34,795 nt of DNA from assembly GCA_937958885.1 (NCBI GenBank), contig CALGMT010000023.1:1-34795 (forward strand), read 5' to 3'. Made by a program: the position numbers and the translations under genes. The notes under the pieces are model-generated. The model saw only the letters and a program-made list of their open reading frames with translations. It had not been told where the DNA came from and did no database searches. Of the stretch, positions 14,034 through 22,192 are shown piece by piece (within the stretch, counting starts at the first letter, position 1; every line of letters begins with the position of its first letter). The stretch comes from an uncultured bacterium (GTDB lineage: Bacteria > Verrucomicrobiota > Kiritimatiellia > CAIVKH01).

Positions 14034-16075
14034 GCGGGCCCGCCTGGCACAAACTCCTTCAACGCCAGTTGCGCCGTTTGTTGGGCGATGGACCGGTGCC
14101 TGACGAGTGGCGCCCCCTGCTCGATATGGTCAGCCGCGCCTACGAACAATCGGACGCCGACCGGCGAATGCTCGAGCGCTCCCTGGAACTCAGTTCGCAG
14201 GAGCTGCTCCAGGCCAACCGCGATCTCCGCGCGATCTTTTCGCTGCTGCCCGATCTGTTCTTCCGCGTCCGCGGAGATGGCGTCATTCTGGATGCCAATC
14301 TCGGCGAACTCGAAAGCGTGGATCATCAGGCCGACCTGCGCGGGCTGAACTTGCAGGATGCGCCGCCTGTGTGCGGCGGACGCGCGCTCATCGACCTGCT
14401 CACCGTCGCGCGCGAGTCGGGCGAGCGGGTGGTGCGCGACATCGCGCTGCGCATCGGCGGTGCGCACCGCTTTGCGGAAGTCAGCATCGTTCCGCTCCAC
14501 GCGGAGGAGTACGTCATTTTCGTCCGCGACATCAGCGCGCGACGCCGCGCAGAAGAAGAAATCCAGCGCCTGGCCGCCGCGGTCGAACAGGCCGCCGACG
14601 CCGTGGTGATCACCGATACCGCCGGCATCATCCAATACGTCAACCCGGCGTTCGAACACATTCTCGGCTATCCGCGCGCCGAGGTCCTCGGCAAAACGCC
14701 CGCCCTGCTCAAATCGGGCCGACACGACGGCCAATTCTATGACCGGCTCTGGAGCGCCATTTCAACGGGTCGCATCTGGAGGGGCCGCCTCACCGACCGC
14801 CGCAAGGACCAAACCCTCGTCGAGTTGAACACCGCCATTTCGCCGGTGCGCGATGCGTCCGGCAAAATCGTCAACTATGTCGCGGTCTCGCACGACGTCA
14901 CACGCGAGGCCGAATTACAGGACCAATTGCGGCAGGCCCAGAAGATGGAGGCCATCGGCCGGCTCGCCGGCGGCATCGCGCACGACTTCAACAACCTGCT
15001 CACAGCGATCATGGGCAATGCCGATCTCGTCCTGCGCCGCCTCGGGCCGGGCGCGCAGGTGCGCGAGGATGTGGAACAGATCCGCGAAGCCGCCCAGCAG
15101 GCCGCCGGCCTAATCGCGCAACTGCTGACCTTCAGTCGAAAGCAGGTGGTCAACCCGCGCGTCATTCCGTTGAACGATACGGTCTCGAATCTCGCGCGTA
15201 TGCTCGCCCGCCTCATCGGCCGGCAGATACGCTTGAACACCGAACTCCACCCGCAGGCCGGCCTCATCCGGATCGATCCGGTGCAGCTCGAACAGGTCAT
15301 CATGAACCTCGCGCTCAACGCGCGCGACGCGATGCCCGAGGGCGGGACCCTGACGATCCGCACTCGCTTCTCGCGCGTAGACGATCCCGCCGCCCTGAAA
15401 CTGGCGGACATCGAGCCGGGCTTGTACTCGCTCCTGGAAGTGGTCGACACCGGCATCGGCATGGACGCCCAAACGCAGGCGCGCATCTTCGAGCCCTTTT
15501 TCTCCACCAAGGAAGTCGGCCGCGGCACCGGCCTCGGTTTGGCCACCGTGTACGGCATCGTCCGACAGTGCGGCGGTGCCATCCATGTGCAGAGCGCGCC
15601 CGGCCAGGGATCAACCTTCGCCGTGTATTTTCCGCAGGCCCGCGCCGCGCTCGCCACGGCGCCCGGTCTCGCCCCCGCGCCGCCCGCAGGTCCGCGAACG
15701 GTGCTGGTGGTCGATGACGAAGCCCAGATTCGCAAACTGGTGACGCGAATGCTCGTCGAACACGGATTTCGCGTCGCGGAGGCCTTTGACGGACAGGAAG
15801 CGCTCGACTGCCTGCGCAGAGACGGCGCCGGTATCGACTTGCTGCTCACCGATGTCGTGATGCCGCGCCTCGACGGCCGGCGCCTTGCCGCGATCGTCCG
15901 CGCTGAATTCCCTCAACTCCCGGTCATCCTCATGTCGGCCCATCCCGAAACCGCGAGCCTCAAGCCCGAAGACCTCAACGGCATGCTGCACTACGTCCGC
16001 AAACCGTTCCGGACCGAACAGATTCTCGACGCCATCGCACGCGCCTTTCGCGCCGGCGCTGTTACGCCTCAATAA
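14030..16075 (+). CDS. Soluble PAS-containing hybrid sensor histidine kinase
   Basis: 681 residues from ATG 14030, coupled to the FIST gene. No membrane segment is seen. Order: N-terminal helical region (1-65), divergent PAS (about 66-168), coiled linker, canonical PAS with PAC (about 180-295), HisKA with phospho-acceptor H318 in GGIAHDFNN, and HATPase. The HATPase has an N box around N426-N430, D473-TGIGM and GRGTGLGL (497-504). After a proline/alanine linker comes a C-terminal receiver with acidic D562/D563, phospho-acceptor D608 in LLTDVVMP and K658 in RKPF. The HDFNN-type H box is typical of PAS hybrid kinases. No DNA-binding partner or HPt protein is in the window, so the output is unknown. 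The 3' end overlaps the convergent deacetylase gene by 14 bp. Confidence 0.95.
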   Translation: MSGPAWHKLLQRQLRRLLGDGPVPDEWRPLLDMVSRAYEQSDADRRMLERSLELSSQELLQANRDLRAIFSLLPDLFFRVRGDGVILDANLGELESVDHQADLRGLNLQDAPPVCGGRALIDLLTVARESGERVVRDIALRIGGAHRFAEVSIVPLHAEEYVIFVRDISARRRAEEEIQRLAAAVEQAADAVVITDTAGIIQYVNPAFEHILGYPRAEVLGKTPALLKSGRHDGQFYDRLWSAISTGRIWRGRLTDRRKDQTLVELNTAISPVRDASGKIVNYVAVSHDVTREAELQDQLRQAQKMEAIGRLAGGIAHDFNNLLTAIMGNADLVLRRLGPGAQVREDVEQIREAAQQAAGLIAQLLTFSRKQVVNPRVIPLNDTVSNLARMLARLIGRQIRLNTELHPQAGLIRIDPVQLEQVIMNLALNARDAMPEGGTLTIRTRFSRVDDPAALKLADIEPGLYSLLEVVDTGIGMDAQTQARIFEPFFSTKEVGRGTGLGLATVYGIVRQCGGAIHVQSAPGQGSTFAVYFPQARAALATAPGLAPAPPAGPRTVLVVDDEAQIRKLVTRMLVEHGFRVAEAFDGQEALDCLRRDGAGIDLLLTDVVMPRLDGRRLAAIVRAEFPQLPVILMSAHPETASLKPEDLNGMLHYVRKPFRTEQILDAIARAFRAGAVTPQ

Positions 16076-17018
16076 GCCGCCGCACATGCGCGGCGACAGC
16101 GGACGCGAGGCCGCTCAAGTTGTAGCCGCCTTCCAGCACCGACAAAAGCCGCCCGGCGCAACAAGAACGCGCGAGGCTCGCCGCCCAGTCGGTCAAATCC
16201 GCGAAATCCTCATCGGTCAGCGTGAACGCGCCGAGCGGATCATCGATGCGCGAATCGAATCCCGCCGATAGGATCAGAAAGTCCGGGCGGAAGCGATCGA
16301 GCGCCGGCGCCAGCTCATCCTCGAACGCCGTAAAAATCTCCGCGCGGCCCGCGCCCGCGGGCAGCGGCACATTCAGCGTCGCGCCCCGTCCTTCGCCGAC
16401 GCCCCGTTCCTCACGCGCCCCCGTGCCCGGATAAAACGGCGCCTGATGCACGCTGAAATAGAAGACCGACCCGTCGTCGTAAAAAATATCCTGCGTACCA
16501 TTCCCGTGGTGCACATCCCAATCGATGATTGCGATGCGTTCCGCCCCGTGCTCCACCTGCGCGTGGCGCGCCGCGATCGCGGCGTTGTTGAACAGGCAGA
16601 ACCCCATCCCCCGGTCCGCCGATGCGTGGTGGCCCGGCGGGCGGACGAGACAGAACGCATTCTTCACGCGCCCCGCAAAAATCGCATCCGTTGCGTTGAG
16701 CACGCCGCCCACCGCGTAGCGCGCGGCCTGCAGCGAACCCGCGCAGATCTCCGAGTCGCCCGTGCTCAGCGTCGACGCGCCTCCGGCGACCTCGGCCTCG
16801 ACGAGGTCGATATAGGATGCCGTGTGACAAAGTTCCAGTTCCGCGTCGAGCGCCTCGCGGCAGGGAATTTTTTCGAGCAGTTCAATCAGTCCGTGTGTGC
16901 AGAGCGCGCGGTATGCGGCGTCATAGCGCGAGGGACATTCCGGGTGGCCCCACCCGGTTTCGTGGAGCTTGCAGATCGGGTCCGCGACCAGCCCGGTGTG
17001 CAGGAAGCGTTCAGCCAT
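16062..17018 (-). CDS. Histone-deacetylase / acetoin-utilisation family deacetylase
   Basis: 318 residues from ATG 17018. An alternative ATG at 17042 would add 8 residues but lies inside a direct repeat and has no Shine-Dalgarno; TTGGGA sits upstream of 17018. Zinc-dependent arginase-fold deacetylase motifs are complete (numbering from 17018): RPPGHH (126-131), zinc ligands D168 and H170 in IDWDVHHGNG, D255 in SAGFDSR, and catalytic Tyr299 in LEGGYN. Bacterial members remove acetyl groups from lysine side chains or small acetylated amines such as polyamines; the substrate cannot be chosen from sequence. It follows rsmE on the same strand after a 68-bp gap and ends 14 bp inside the convergent kinase gene. 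Confidence 0.93.
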   Translation of the reverse strand: MAERFLHTGLVADPICKLHETGWGHPECPSRYDAAYRALCTHGLIELLEKIPCREALDAELELCHTASYIDLVEAEVAGGASTLSTGDSEICAGSLQAARYAVGGVLNATDAIFAGRVKNAFCLVRPPGHHASADRGMGFCLFNNAAIAARHAQVEHGAERIAIIDWDVHHGNGTQDIFYDDGSVFYFSVHQAPFYPGTGAREERGVGEGRGATLNVPLPAGAGRAEIFTAFEDELAPALDRFRPDFLILSAGFDSRIDDPLGAFTLTDEDFADLTDWAASLARSCCAGRLLSVLEGGYNLSGLASAVAAHVRRLIEA

Positions 17019-17032
17019 CGCCCAATGATCCC

Positions 17033-17085
17033 AAATTTCCATGCTCTGTAAAAACTTTGTTTTAAATTTCCATGCTCTGTAAAAA
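17033..17085. repeat. Two copies of a 22-bp direct repeat, period 31 bp
   Basis: Copies at 17033-17054 and 17064-17085 are identical over 22 bp and contain TTTCCATGCTCTGTAAAAA. They fill the gap between the rsmE stop (17087-17089) and the deacetylase gene and are much more AT-rich than the surroundings. On the minus strand each copy contains ATGGAAATTT, so the downstream copy creates the spurious upstream start codon at 17042. The repeat could be an operator, part of a dispersed repeat family, or the relic of a duplication. Confidence 0.85.
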
Positions 17086-17086
17086 A

Positions 17087-17827
17087 TTATGTTGCGTCCG
17101 GCGCGGCGTTTCTACGCGCGTGCGCGAGGGCCAGCGCGGCGACGCAGGCCGTATCGGTGCGGAGCGTGCGAAGGCCGAGCGACGCGGTGCGGAAACCGTG
17201 CCGCGCGAACAGCTCCAGCTCATACGGCGTCCATCCGCCTTCCGGCCCTACCGCCAGCAACACGCGCGCGCCGCCGGCCGCTTCGAGGAGCGGGTGGGGC
17301 GCGTCGGGATGCAGCGCGACGCGCTCCGGCGCATCCGACAGCCCGCTTAATTCGCGCTCGATCAGCGGCTTGAGCCGCCGGTGCACCGACACGCGCGGCA
17401 GGCGGGTGTCCCGCGCCTGTTGAAGGCCCTCGATCAGCAGCGCGGTGAAGAAGGCGGGATCGATCACATGCGAATCGAAATAGTTGCGTTCCACGCGCGT
17501 CGCGTTGACGAGGAGGATGCGATCGACGCCGAGCGCCGCGAGCTGCGGCCACAACCGTTTCATGACCTTCGGACGCGGCAGCGCCAGCAGCAGGTCCACC
17601 TGCGGGCGCGGCGGCGGTTCCGCGTCGAACGCGCAGGCGAGGTCCACGAAATCGGGGCCGATCGCCGTCACGCGTCCCGAGCCCAGGGGCCCATCGATCA
17701 CGCCGATCCGGATTTCACTTCCCGGCATTGCGCGCAGCACTGTTCGGATATGCGCCGCGCGGCGATCGCGGAGTTGAGCCGTACCATCGGCGGCCAGTTC
17801 ATCGCGAGCAAGCAAGACCACATTCAT
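17087..17827 (-). CDS. rsmE: 16S rRNA (uracil1498-N3)-methyltransferase
   Basis: 246 residues from ATG 17827. SPOUT-family (trefoil knot) methyltransferase that uses SAM to methylate N3 of U1498 in 16S rRNA. Evidence: an N-terminal PUA-like region with HIRTVLRAMPGSEI; LALPRPKVMKRLWPQLAALGVDRI (82-104), where the family usually has K-x-x-K; ERNYFDS; and the knot motifs LLAVGPEGGWTPYE (190-203) and LGLRTLRTDTA (217-227). Length matches the family. The TAA stop abuts the 22-bp direct repeat, and the start lies 35 bp from a large palindrome that separates it from the upstream ABC-exporter gene, so it may have its own promoter in the intervening short gap. Confidence 0.95.
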   Translation of the reverse strand: MNVVLLARDELAADGTAQLRDRRAAHIRTVLRAMPGSEIRIGVIDGPLGSGRVTAIGPDFVDLACAFDAEPPPRPQVDLLLALPRPKVMKRLWPQLAALGVDRILLVNATRVERNYFDSHVIDPAFFTALLIEGLQQARDTRLPRVSVHRRLKPLIERELSGLSDAPERVALHPDAPHPLLEAAGGARVLLAVGPEGGWTPYELELFARHGFRTASLGLRTLRTDTACVAALALAHARRNAAPDAT

Positions 17828-17850
17828 TGGCGATACCCCCTCAAGTTAGA

Positions 17851-17914
17851 GGCTAAAAAGTTAAAGGGGTCAGTCCTTTATTCATGACGTCAAGAATAAA
17901 GGACTGACCCCTTT
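17851..17914 (-). terminator. Large hairpin at the end of the ABC-exporter gene, possible terminator
   Basis: The 52-bp palindrome at 17863-17914 would form a stem of 21 perfect pairs plus inner pairing. On the minus strand it is followed after a few bases by a T-rich run (AACTTTTTAG, 17852-17861). This fits an intrinsic terminator for the exporter operon upstream of rsmE, although the element looks like a repeat and not a dedicated terminator. Confidence 0.45.
17863..17914. repeat. 52-bp REP-like palindrome
   Basis: The left arm 17863-17883 and right arm 17894-17914 are perfect 21-bp inverted repeats beginning AAAGGGGTCAGTCC. The interior is ATGACGTCAA, in which TGACGTCA (17885-17892) is itself palindromic, so the whole 52 bp is symmetrical apart from one A/A pair. 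In both directions the same frame reads KGSVLYS then TGA. The GGGGTCAG-type arms resemble repetitive extragenic palindromes mobilised by REP-associated tyrosine transposases; no such transposase is in the window. Confidence 0.9.
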
Positions 17915-19716
17915 CTGCTTTCTGCCGGCGCGTGGCTCAGGAGTTCGTAGAGGCGCTTGTAGTAGCCGCCGTGCGCGAGCAGGTCGCGATGGGTGCCTTG
18001 CTCCACAAGCCGACCTTGTCGCAACACGAGTATCCGATCGACATGTCGAATTGTGGAAAGTCGGTGCGCGATGATGATGCTGGTCCGGCCTTTCATCAGT
18101 TTCTTGAGCGCGTCCTGGATCAAGAGCTCGGTCTCGGTGTCCACATGGGCGGTGGCTTCGTCCAGGATCAGCAGAATGTCCGGGTTGTGCGCGATGGCGC
18201 GCGCGAGGGCGAGCAGTTGCTTCTGGCCGGTGGACAGGCCCGCGCCGCGTTCCATGATCACGGCGCCGTAGCCGCCTTCGCGCCGCATGATGAAGTCGTG
18301 CGCGTTCACATAACGCGCGGCTTCCTCAATGCGCGCGCGCGGCATCGCGGGGTCGTGCAGCGCGATGTTCTCCGCAATCGTCCCGGCGAAGATGAAGGGG
18401 TCCTGCAGCACAATTCCGATCCGACGCCGCAGATCGGATTGGCGATAGGCGCGCACATCGATGCCGTCCACGCGAACCGCGCCGCGCTGGACATCGTAGA
18501 ATCGCGCGATGAGTCCGGTGAGCGAGGACTTGCCCGCGCCGGTCGCGCCGACGATCGCGATGGAGGATCCGGCGGGAATATGCAGGTCGAGGTCGCGCAG
18601 CACCCAGTTCTCCGCGTCGTACGCGAACCAGACATGGTCGAAGCTGATTTCGCCGCGAAAGGTATCGAGCGGCGCAGGCTGCGGGGGGTCTTCAATCTCC
18701 TCCGGCGTGTCGATCAGCCCGAATACGCGCTCGCCAGAGGCCATCGCCGCCTGCAGCACATTGGATTTTTCGGAGAGGTCGTCGAGCGGACGGAAAAATT
18801 CCCGCACATACGCGAGAAAGGCGAGCAGCTCGCCGATCGTGAGCGCGCCGTCGCCGCGCAGGATGAGCCAGCCGCCGAGTCCCAGCACGAGCACCGCGGC
18901 GAGGGCGCCCATGATTTCCGTGGCGGGAAACGCGTAGCTGAACCAGGCGACGGATCGCAGGAAGGCGTCGCGCAACGGGCCGTTCCGGCGCGCGAAGCCC
19001 GCGTTTGCCTCCGCCTCGCGATTGAACAACTGGACCGTGCCCATGCCGGTGAGGGTCTCCTGCATGAAGGCGTTGAGGGCGGATTGACGCCGCCGCACGT
19101 CGCGATGCGCGGCGCGCACTTTGCTGTTGAGAAACACCAGGATCGCGAGCAGCGGGGGAGAGAGCATCAACATGATCAACGCGAGGCGCGGGTTCACCCA
19201 GAACATGTAGGCGAGCACGCCGGCCAGCATCAGCACGTCCGTCGTGAGGCCGACAATGCCGTCGGTGAGGAGGCGCTGCATGGCCTCGACGTCGGAACCG
19301 ACGCGCGTCATCAGGCGGCCGACGGGATGGCGGTCGAAGTAGCGGAACGGGAGTCGAAGAATCTTGTCGAAGATGTCCGCCCGCATGTCGAACAACATCC
19401 GCTGGCCGAGCCAGGACATCAGGTAGCCCTGTGCGAATCGGACAAGGAACGCCCCGAACGCAATCGCGACATAGAGGGCGCCGATGCGAAGCAGGATGGC
19501 CCATCGCGCGCCGGGATCGACATCCGCGGGAACGAGCGCGTGGTCGGTCGCATCGCGGATCAGGAGGGGCAGGGTGTTCGTCAGCAGCGTCAGCGGCAGG
19601 ACCACGCCGAGCGCGAGCGCCATCCACACTCGATAGGGACGGACATAGCGCAGCATCCGCGCGAGGAGCGCGCGGTCGAACAGCCGGGCCGGGATCTCGG
19701 ATTCTATGTGTTCCAT
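17890..19716 (-). CDS. ABC exporter subunit (MdlB/BmrD-like), catalytic Walker B half
   Basis: 608 residues from ATG 19716, 34 bp after the partner exporter gene. Six membrane spans (about 30-310) form a type IV exporter transmembrane domain, followed by a nucleotide-binding domain: Walker A GATGAGKS (390-397), Q loop LQDPFIF, signature LSTGQ (494-498, degenerate from LSGGQ), Walker B ILLILDE with catalytic E520, and H-loop His551. The intact glutamate with the degenerate signature is the complement of the partner gene, as expected for a heterodimeric exporter. The last codons (KGSVLYS) and the TGA stop are encoded by the palindromic repeat, so the native C-terminus was probably replaced. The substrate (drug, lipid or peptide) is unknown. 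Confidence 0.93.
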   Translation of the reverse strand: MEHIESEIPARLFDRALLARMLRYVRPYRVWMALALGVVLPLTLLTNTLPLLIRDATDHALVPADVDPGARWAILLRIGALYVAIAFGAFLVRFAQGYLMSWLGQRMLFDMRADIFDKILRLPFRYFDRHPVGRLMTRVGSDVEAMQRLLTDGIVGLTTDVLMLAGVLAYMFWVNPRLALIMLMLSPPLLAILVFLNSKVRAAHRDVRRRQSALNAFMQETLTGMGTVQLFNREAEANAGFARRNGPLRDAFLRSVAWFSYAFPATEIMGALAAVLVLGLGGWLILRGDGALTIGELLAFLAYVREFFRPLDDLSEKSNVLQAAMASGERVFGLIDTPEEIEDPPQPAPLDTFRGEISFDHVWFAYDAENWVLRDLDLHIPAGSSIAIVGATGAGKSSLTGLIARFYDVQRGAVRVDGIDVRAYRQSDLRRRIGIVLQDPFIFAGTIAENIALHDPAMPRARIEEAARYVNAHDFIMRREGGYGAVIMERGAGLSTGQKQLLALARAIAHNPDILLILDEATAHVDTETELLIQDALKKLMKGRTSIIIAHRLSTIRHVDRILVLRQGRLVEQGTHRDLLAHGGYYKRLYELLSHAPAESRKGSVLYS

Positions 19717-19750
19717 GCCGCGATGTTTCCAAGGCCGGCGACGGGCCGGT

Positions 19751-21511
19751 TCATGCCGTTTCCTCCAGCCGCGCCTCCAGGCGCTGGATGTCGTCGAGGT
19801 CCCGGTAGTAGCCGGGTCGGGCGATGAGTTCTGCGTGCGATCCGTCCTGCGCGATGCGTCCGCGATCGAGCACGATAATGCGGTCGGCGTGGCGCAGCGT
19901 GGAGACGCGGTGGCTGATCAGCAGCGCCGTGCGGTTGCGCAAGAGCGGGAGCAGGCGCTCGAGAATCCGCGCCTCGGTTTGCGTGTCCACGGCGGAGAAG
20001 ACATCGTCGAGGATCAGGATGTCGGGTTCTCGCGCGAGGGCGCGCGCGATGGCTGCGCGCTGGCGCTGGCCGCCGGAGAGGGTGACGCCCCGTTCGCCGA
20101 GCAGGGTGCGGTATTGCTGCGGAAAGCGCAGAACTTCGTCGCTCAAGCGCGCGATTTCGGCGACGCGGAGGACCTGCGCTTCGTGCGCGCTCATCGCGTC
20201 ATCGACGGGGGCGAGTCCGTACGCGAGGTTGTTGGCGAGCGTGTCGGAGAACAGGAAGGGCTCCTGCGGCGCGAGGCCGATACGGCGGCGGAGATCGGTG
20301 ACCGAAAGGGCGCGCAGCGGGATGCCGCCGATTCGGAGTTCGCCGTCGCTCGGATCGAGGAGGCGCGCCAGGAGCGAGATCAGCATGGTTTTGCCGCTCC
20401 CGGTCGGCCCGGTGATGCCGAGGCACTGGCCGCGCGGAATGCGGAGGTCGATCCGGTCGAGCACGGTGCGTTCGCCGATGCGCAGCGAAACGCCTCGGAA
20501 TTCGATGTCGCCGAGGCCGGGGGGCAGCGCGCGCGGCGCGGGGGCGTCGCGCACCGCGGGCTGGGCATCGAGGATCGTGCGGATGCGCGACCAGCTTGTG
20601 CGGCCGCGCTGGAACAGGTTGATGGTCCAGCCGAGCGCGAGCATGGGCCACTGAAGAAAGAGGAGGTGCTGCTGGAACTGCACGTACATGCCCAGCGAGA
20701 TGCGGCCGTCGATGATCTGCCGACCCGCGAACAGCAGCAGCAGGACGGCGCCGACCCAGTAGAGGAACATCATGAACGGCCAGACGGGTTCTTCCACGCG
20801 GGTCAGCGTCATGTTGCGCCGGATGAATTCGCGGTTCAGCGCGTCAAACTGCGCGCGGCGGCGCGGCTCGATGCCGAATCCTTTGATGGTGCGGATGCCG
20901 GCGAATGTTTCCTGCGCGAAATTCGTGATGGTGGAAAATTGCTCCTGCGAGAGGTCGTAGTATTTGCGGATGAGCCGGATCAGAAAGAAGAAGAGCAGGC
21001 TGATCACCGGCAGCAGGGCGACGACGACGAGCGCGAGTGTGGCATTGGTTGCGAACATGATGCCGAAGGCGAGCGGGAATCCGATCAGCATGCGCGATCC
21101 CTGTAGCAGACCCTGGCCGATCATTTCTCGAACGGCGCCGAGGTCGGATGTCATTTTTGTCATCAGATCGCCCGTGCGTTCGCGCTGGTAATAGGCGAGG
21201 TCGAGCGTTGTCAGGTGTGCAAACACGTCGCGCCGAATGTCGTGTTCGACGCGGTTCGCGAGGCCGAGCAGTTTGCGGCGCATGGCGATCGATACCCCGA
21301 ACACGGACACCGCGAGCGCGAGGAACAACGCGAGCCATTCCGCGAAGCGGCGCGGGTTGTCGCCGGCGTGCAGCGCGTCGATCGCATGGCGCAAGACGAT
21401 CGGGCCGGCGAGGCTGCCGGCAAGATAGGCCGCCACGCACACCGCGCCTAGCGCCGCATGGCCGCGATAGGTCCACACGTAGCGCCAGAGTCGTTGGGGT
21501 GCGGAAGACAT
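19751..21511 (-). CDS. ABC exporter subunit (MdlA/BmrC-like), degenerate ATPase half
   Basis: 586 residues from ATG 21511. An N-terminal six-span transmembrane domain (about 15-300) includes the coupling segment YYQRERTGDLMTKMTSDL (107-124). The nucleotide-binding domain has Walker A GPTGSGKT (368-375), Q loop APQEPFLF, a canonical signature LSGGQ (478-482), and Walker B ILILDDV with D503 where the catalytic Glu is expected. H534 is present. A degenerate Walker B paired with an intact signature identifies the half contributing the non-hydrolytic site in MdlAB/BmrCD/TM287-288 type exporters. It is transcribed just before its partner with a 34-bp gap. No substrate can be inferred. The upstream neighbour is a small membrane protein gene 71 bp away. 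Confidence 0.93.
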   Translation of the reverse strand: MSSAPQRLWRYVWTYRGHAALGAVCVAAYLAGSLAGPIVLRHAIDALHAGDNPRRFAEWLALFLALAVSVFGVSIAMRRKLLGLANRVEHDIRRDVFAHLTTLDLAYYQRERTGDLMTKMTSDLGAVREMIGQGLLQGSRMLIGFPLAFGIMFATNATLALVVVALLPVISLLFFFLIRLIRKYYDLSQEQFSTITNFAQETFAGIRTIKGFGIEPRRRAQFDALNREFIRRNMTLTRVEEPVWPFMMFLYWVGAVLLLLFAGRQIIDGRISLGMYVQFQQHLLFLQWPMLALGWTINLFQRGRTSWSRIRTILDAQPAVRDAPAPRALPPGLGDIEFRGVSLRIGERTVLDRIDLRIPRGQCLGITGPTGSGKTMLISLLARLLDPSDGELRIGGIPLRALSVTDLRRRIGLAPQEPFLFSDTLANNLAYGLAPVDDAMSAHEAQVLRVAEIARLSDEVLRFPQQYRTLLGERGVTLSGGQRQRAAIARALAREPDILILDDVFSAVDTQTEARILERLLPLLRNRTALLISHRVSTLRHADRIIVLDRGRIAQDGSHAELIARPGYYRDLDDIQRLEARLEETA

Positions 21512-21582
21512 AAAAGGAACAGGTTGCCCGATGCCCCTTGACTTCGCAATACGCCATCGACGCCTTACGCGCGGAAGGGGGG

Positions 21583-22119
21583 CTACTGCGTCAGGCGCCA
21601 GCGGGTTTCGGTGTGGCGTCGTTCATGGGCCGCGTAGGGGTGGCCGGGGTGGCGAACCTGCAGCACATAGCCGGTGCCGGAGGAGCGATATGCGCCCGGT
21701 TCGGTCAGCAGCCAGGGCAGCGGCTCGTCGCCCGCGACAGCGGCCAGCGTGTCAGGATAGCGGCCCGTCGTTTCCCGCTGCGCGGCCAGCGCTGGAATCA
21801 AGGATTCCGCGCGCGCGCGCGCGGCCTCGAGGTCGAGGCGATGGCGATGCGCGAGGATCGGGACGGACGGGAGCAGCGCGAAGCAGACGAGGGCCGACGC
21901 AACGCTCATCCGGATCGAGAGCTGGGCGGCGGGGTCGGGTCTGGCTTTCGTGAACGCGTGCAAAATCGCCGCGAGCACGAGCAGCAGGATGCCCAGCAGC
22001 GCGGCGCTGACCCACACGAGCCCGAGCGGCATGAAGGTATGCCGCCCCCAGAGCACGAACAAGGCGTTGCCGACGATTGCGGCGGCGACGACGCCGCCCG
22101 CGAAACGGCGATTCTTCAT
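21583..22119 (-). CDS. Small membrane protein of unknown function
   Basis: 178 residues from ATG 22119. I do not recognise the family. Three hydrophobic segments are visible (about 7-24, 31-56 and 70-90). A C-terminal soluble part follows with an alanine-rich helix and GRYPDTLAAVAGDEPLPWL (119-137), then SSGTGYVLQVRHP. The helix-then-RYP-x-x-L arrangement faintly recalls the post-helix region of pseudopilins, but there is no prepilin cleavage site. It lies on the same strand between mfd (73-bp gap) and the exporter genes (71-bp gap), so it might be cotranscribed with either. GC-rich codon use like its neighbours supports a real gene. Confidence 0.7.
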   Translation of the reverse strand: MKNRRFAGGVVAAAIVGNALFVLWGRHTFMPLGLVWVSAALLGILLLVLAAILHAFTKARPDPAAQLSIRMSVASALVCFALLPSVPILAHRHRLDLEAARARAESLIPALAAQRETTGRYPDTLAAVAGDEPLPWLLTEPGAYRSSGTGYVLQVRHPGHPYAAHERRHTETRWRLTQ

Positions 22120-22192
22120 TCGACGAGTGTACCGGACCTGCGCTCGATCGCAACGAATGACGAACGAAACCGCTGCGATTTCCGATTCGCGT

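Noticed and set aside
17019-17042. ATG 17042 as start of the deacetylase gene
   Set aside because: It is created by the 22-bp direct repeat and has no Shine-Dalgarno. ATG 17018 is adjacent to the conserved N-terminus; not fully excluded.
17932-19827. A 631-codon open frame on the plus strand opposite the ABC exporter gene
   Set aside because: The minus-strand gene has complete Walker A, signature and Walker B motifs. The opposite frame is low-complexity and unrecognisable.
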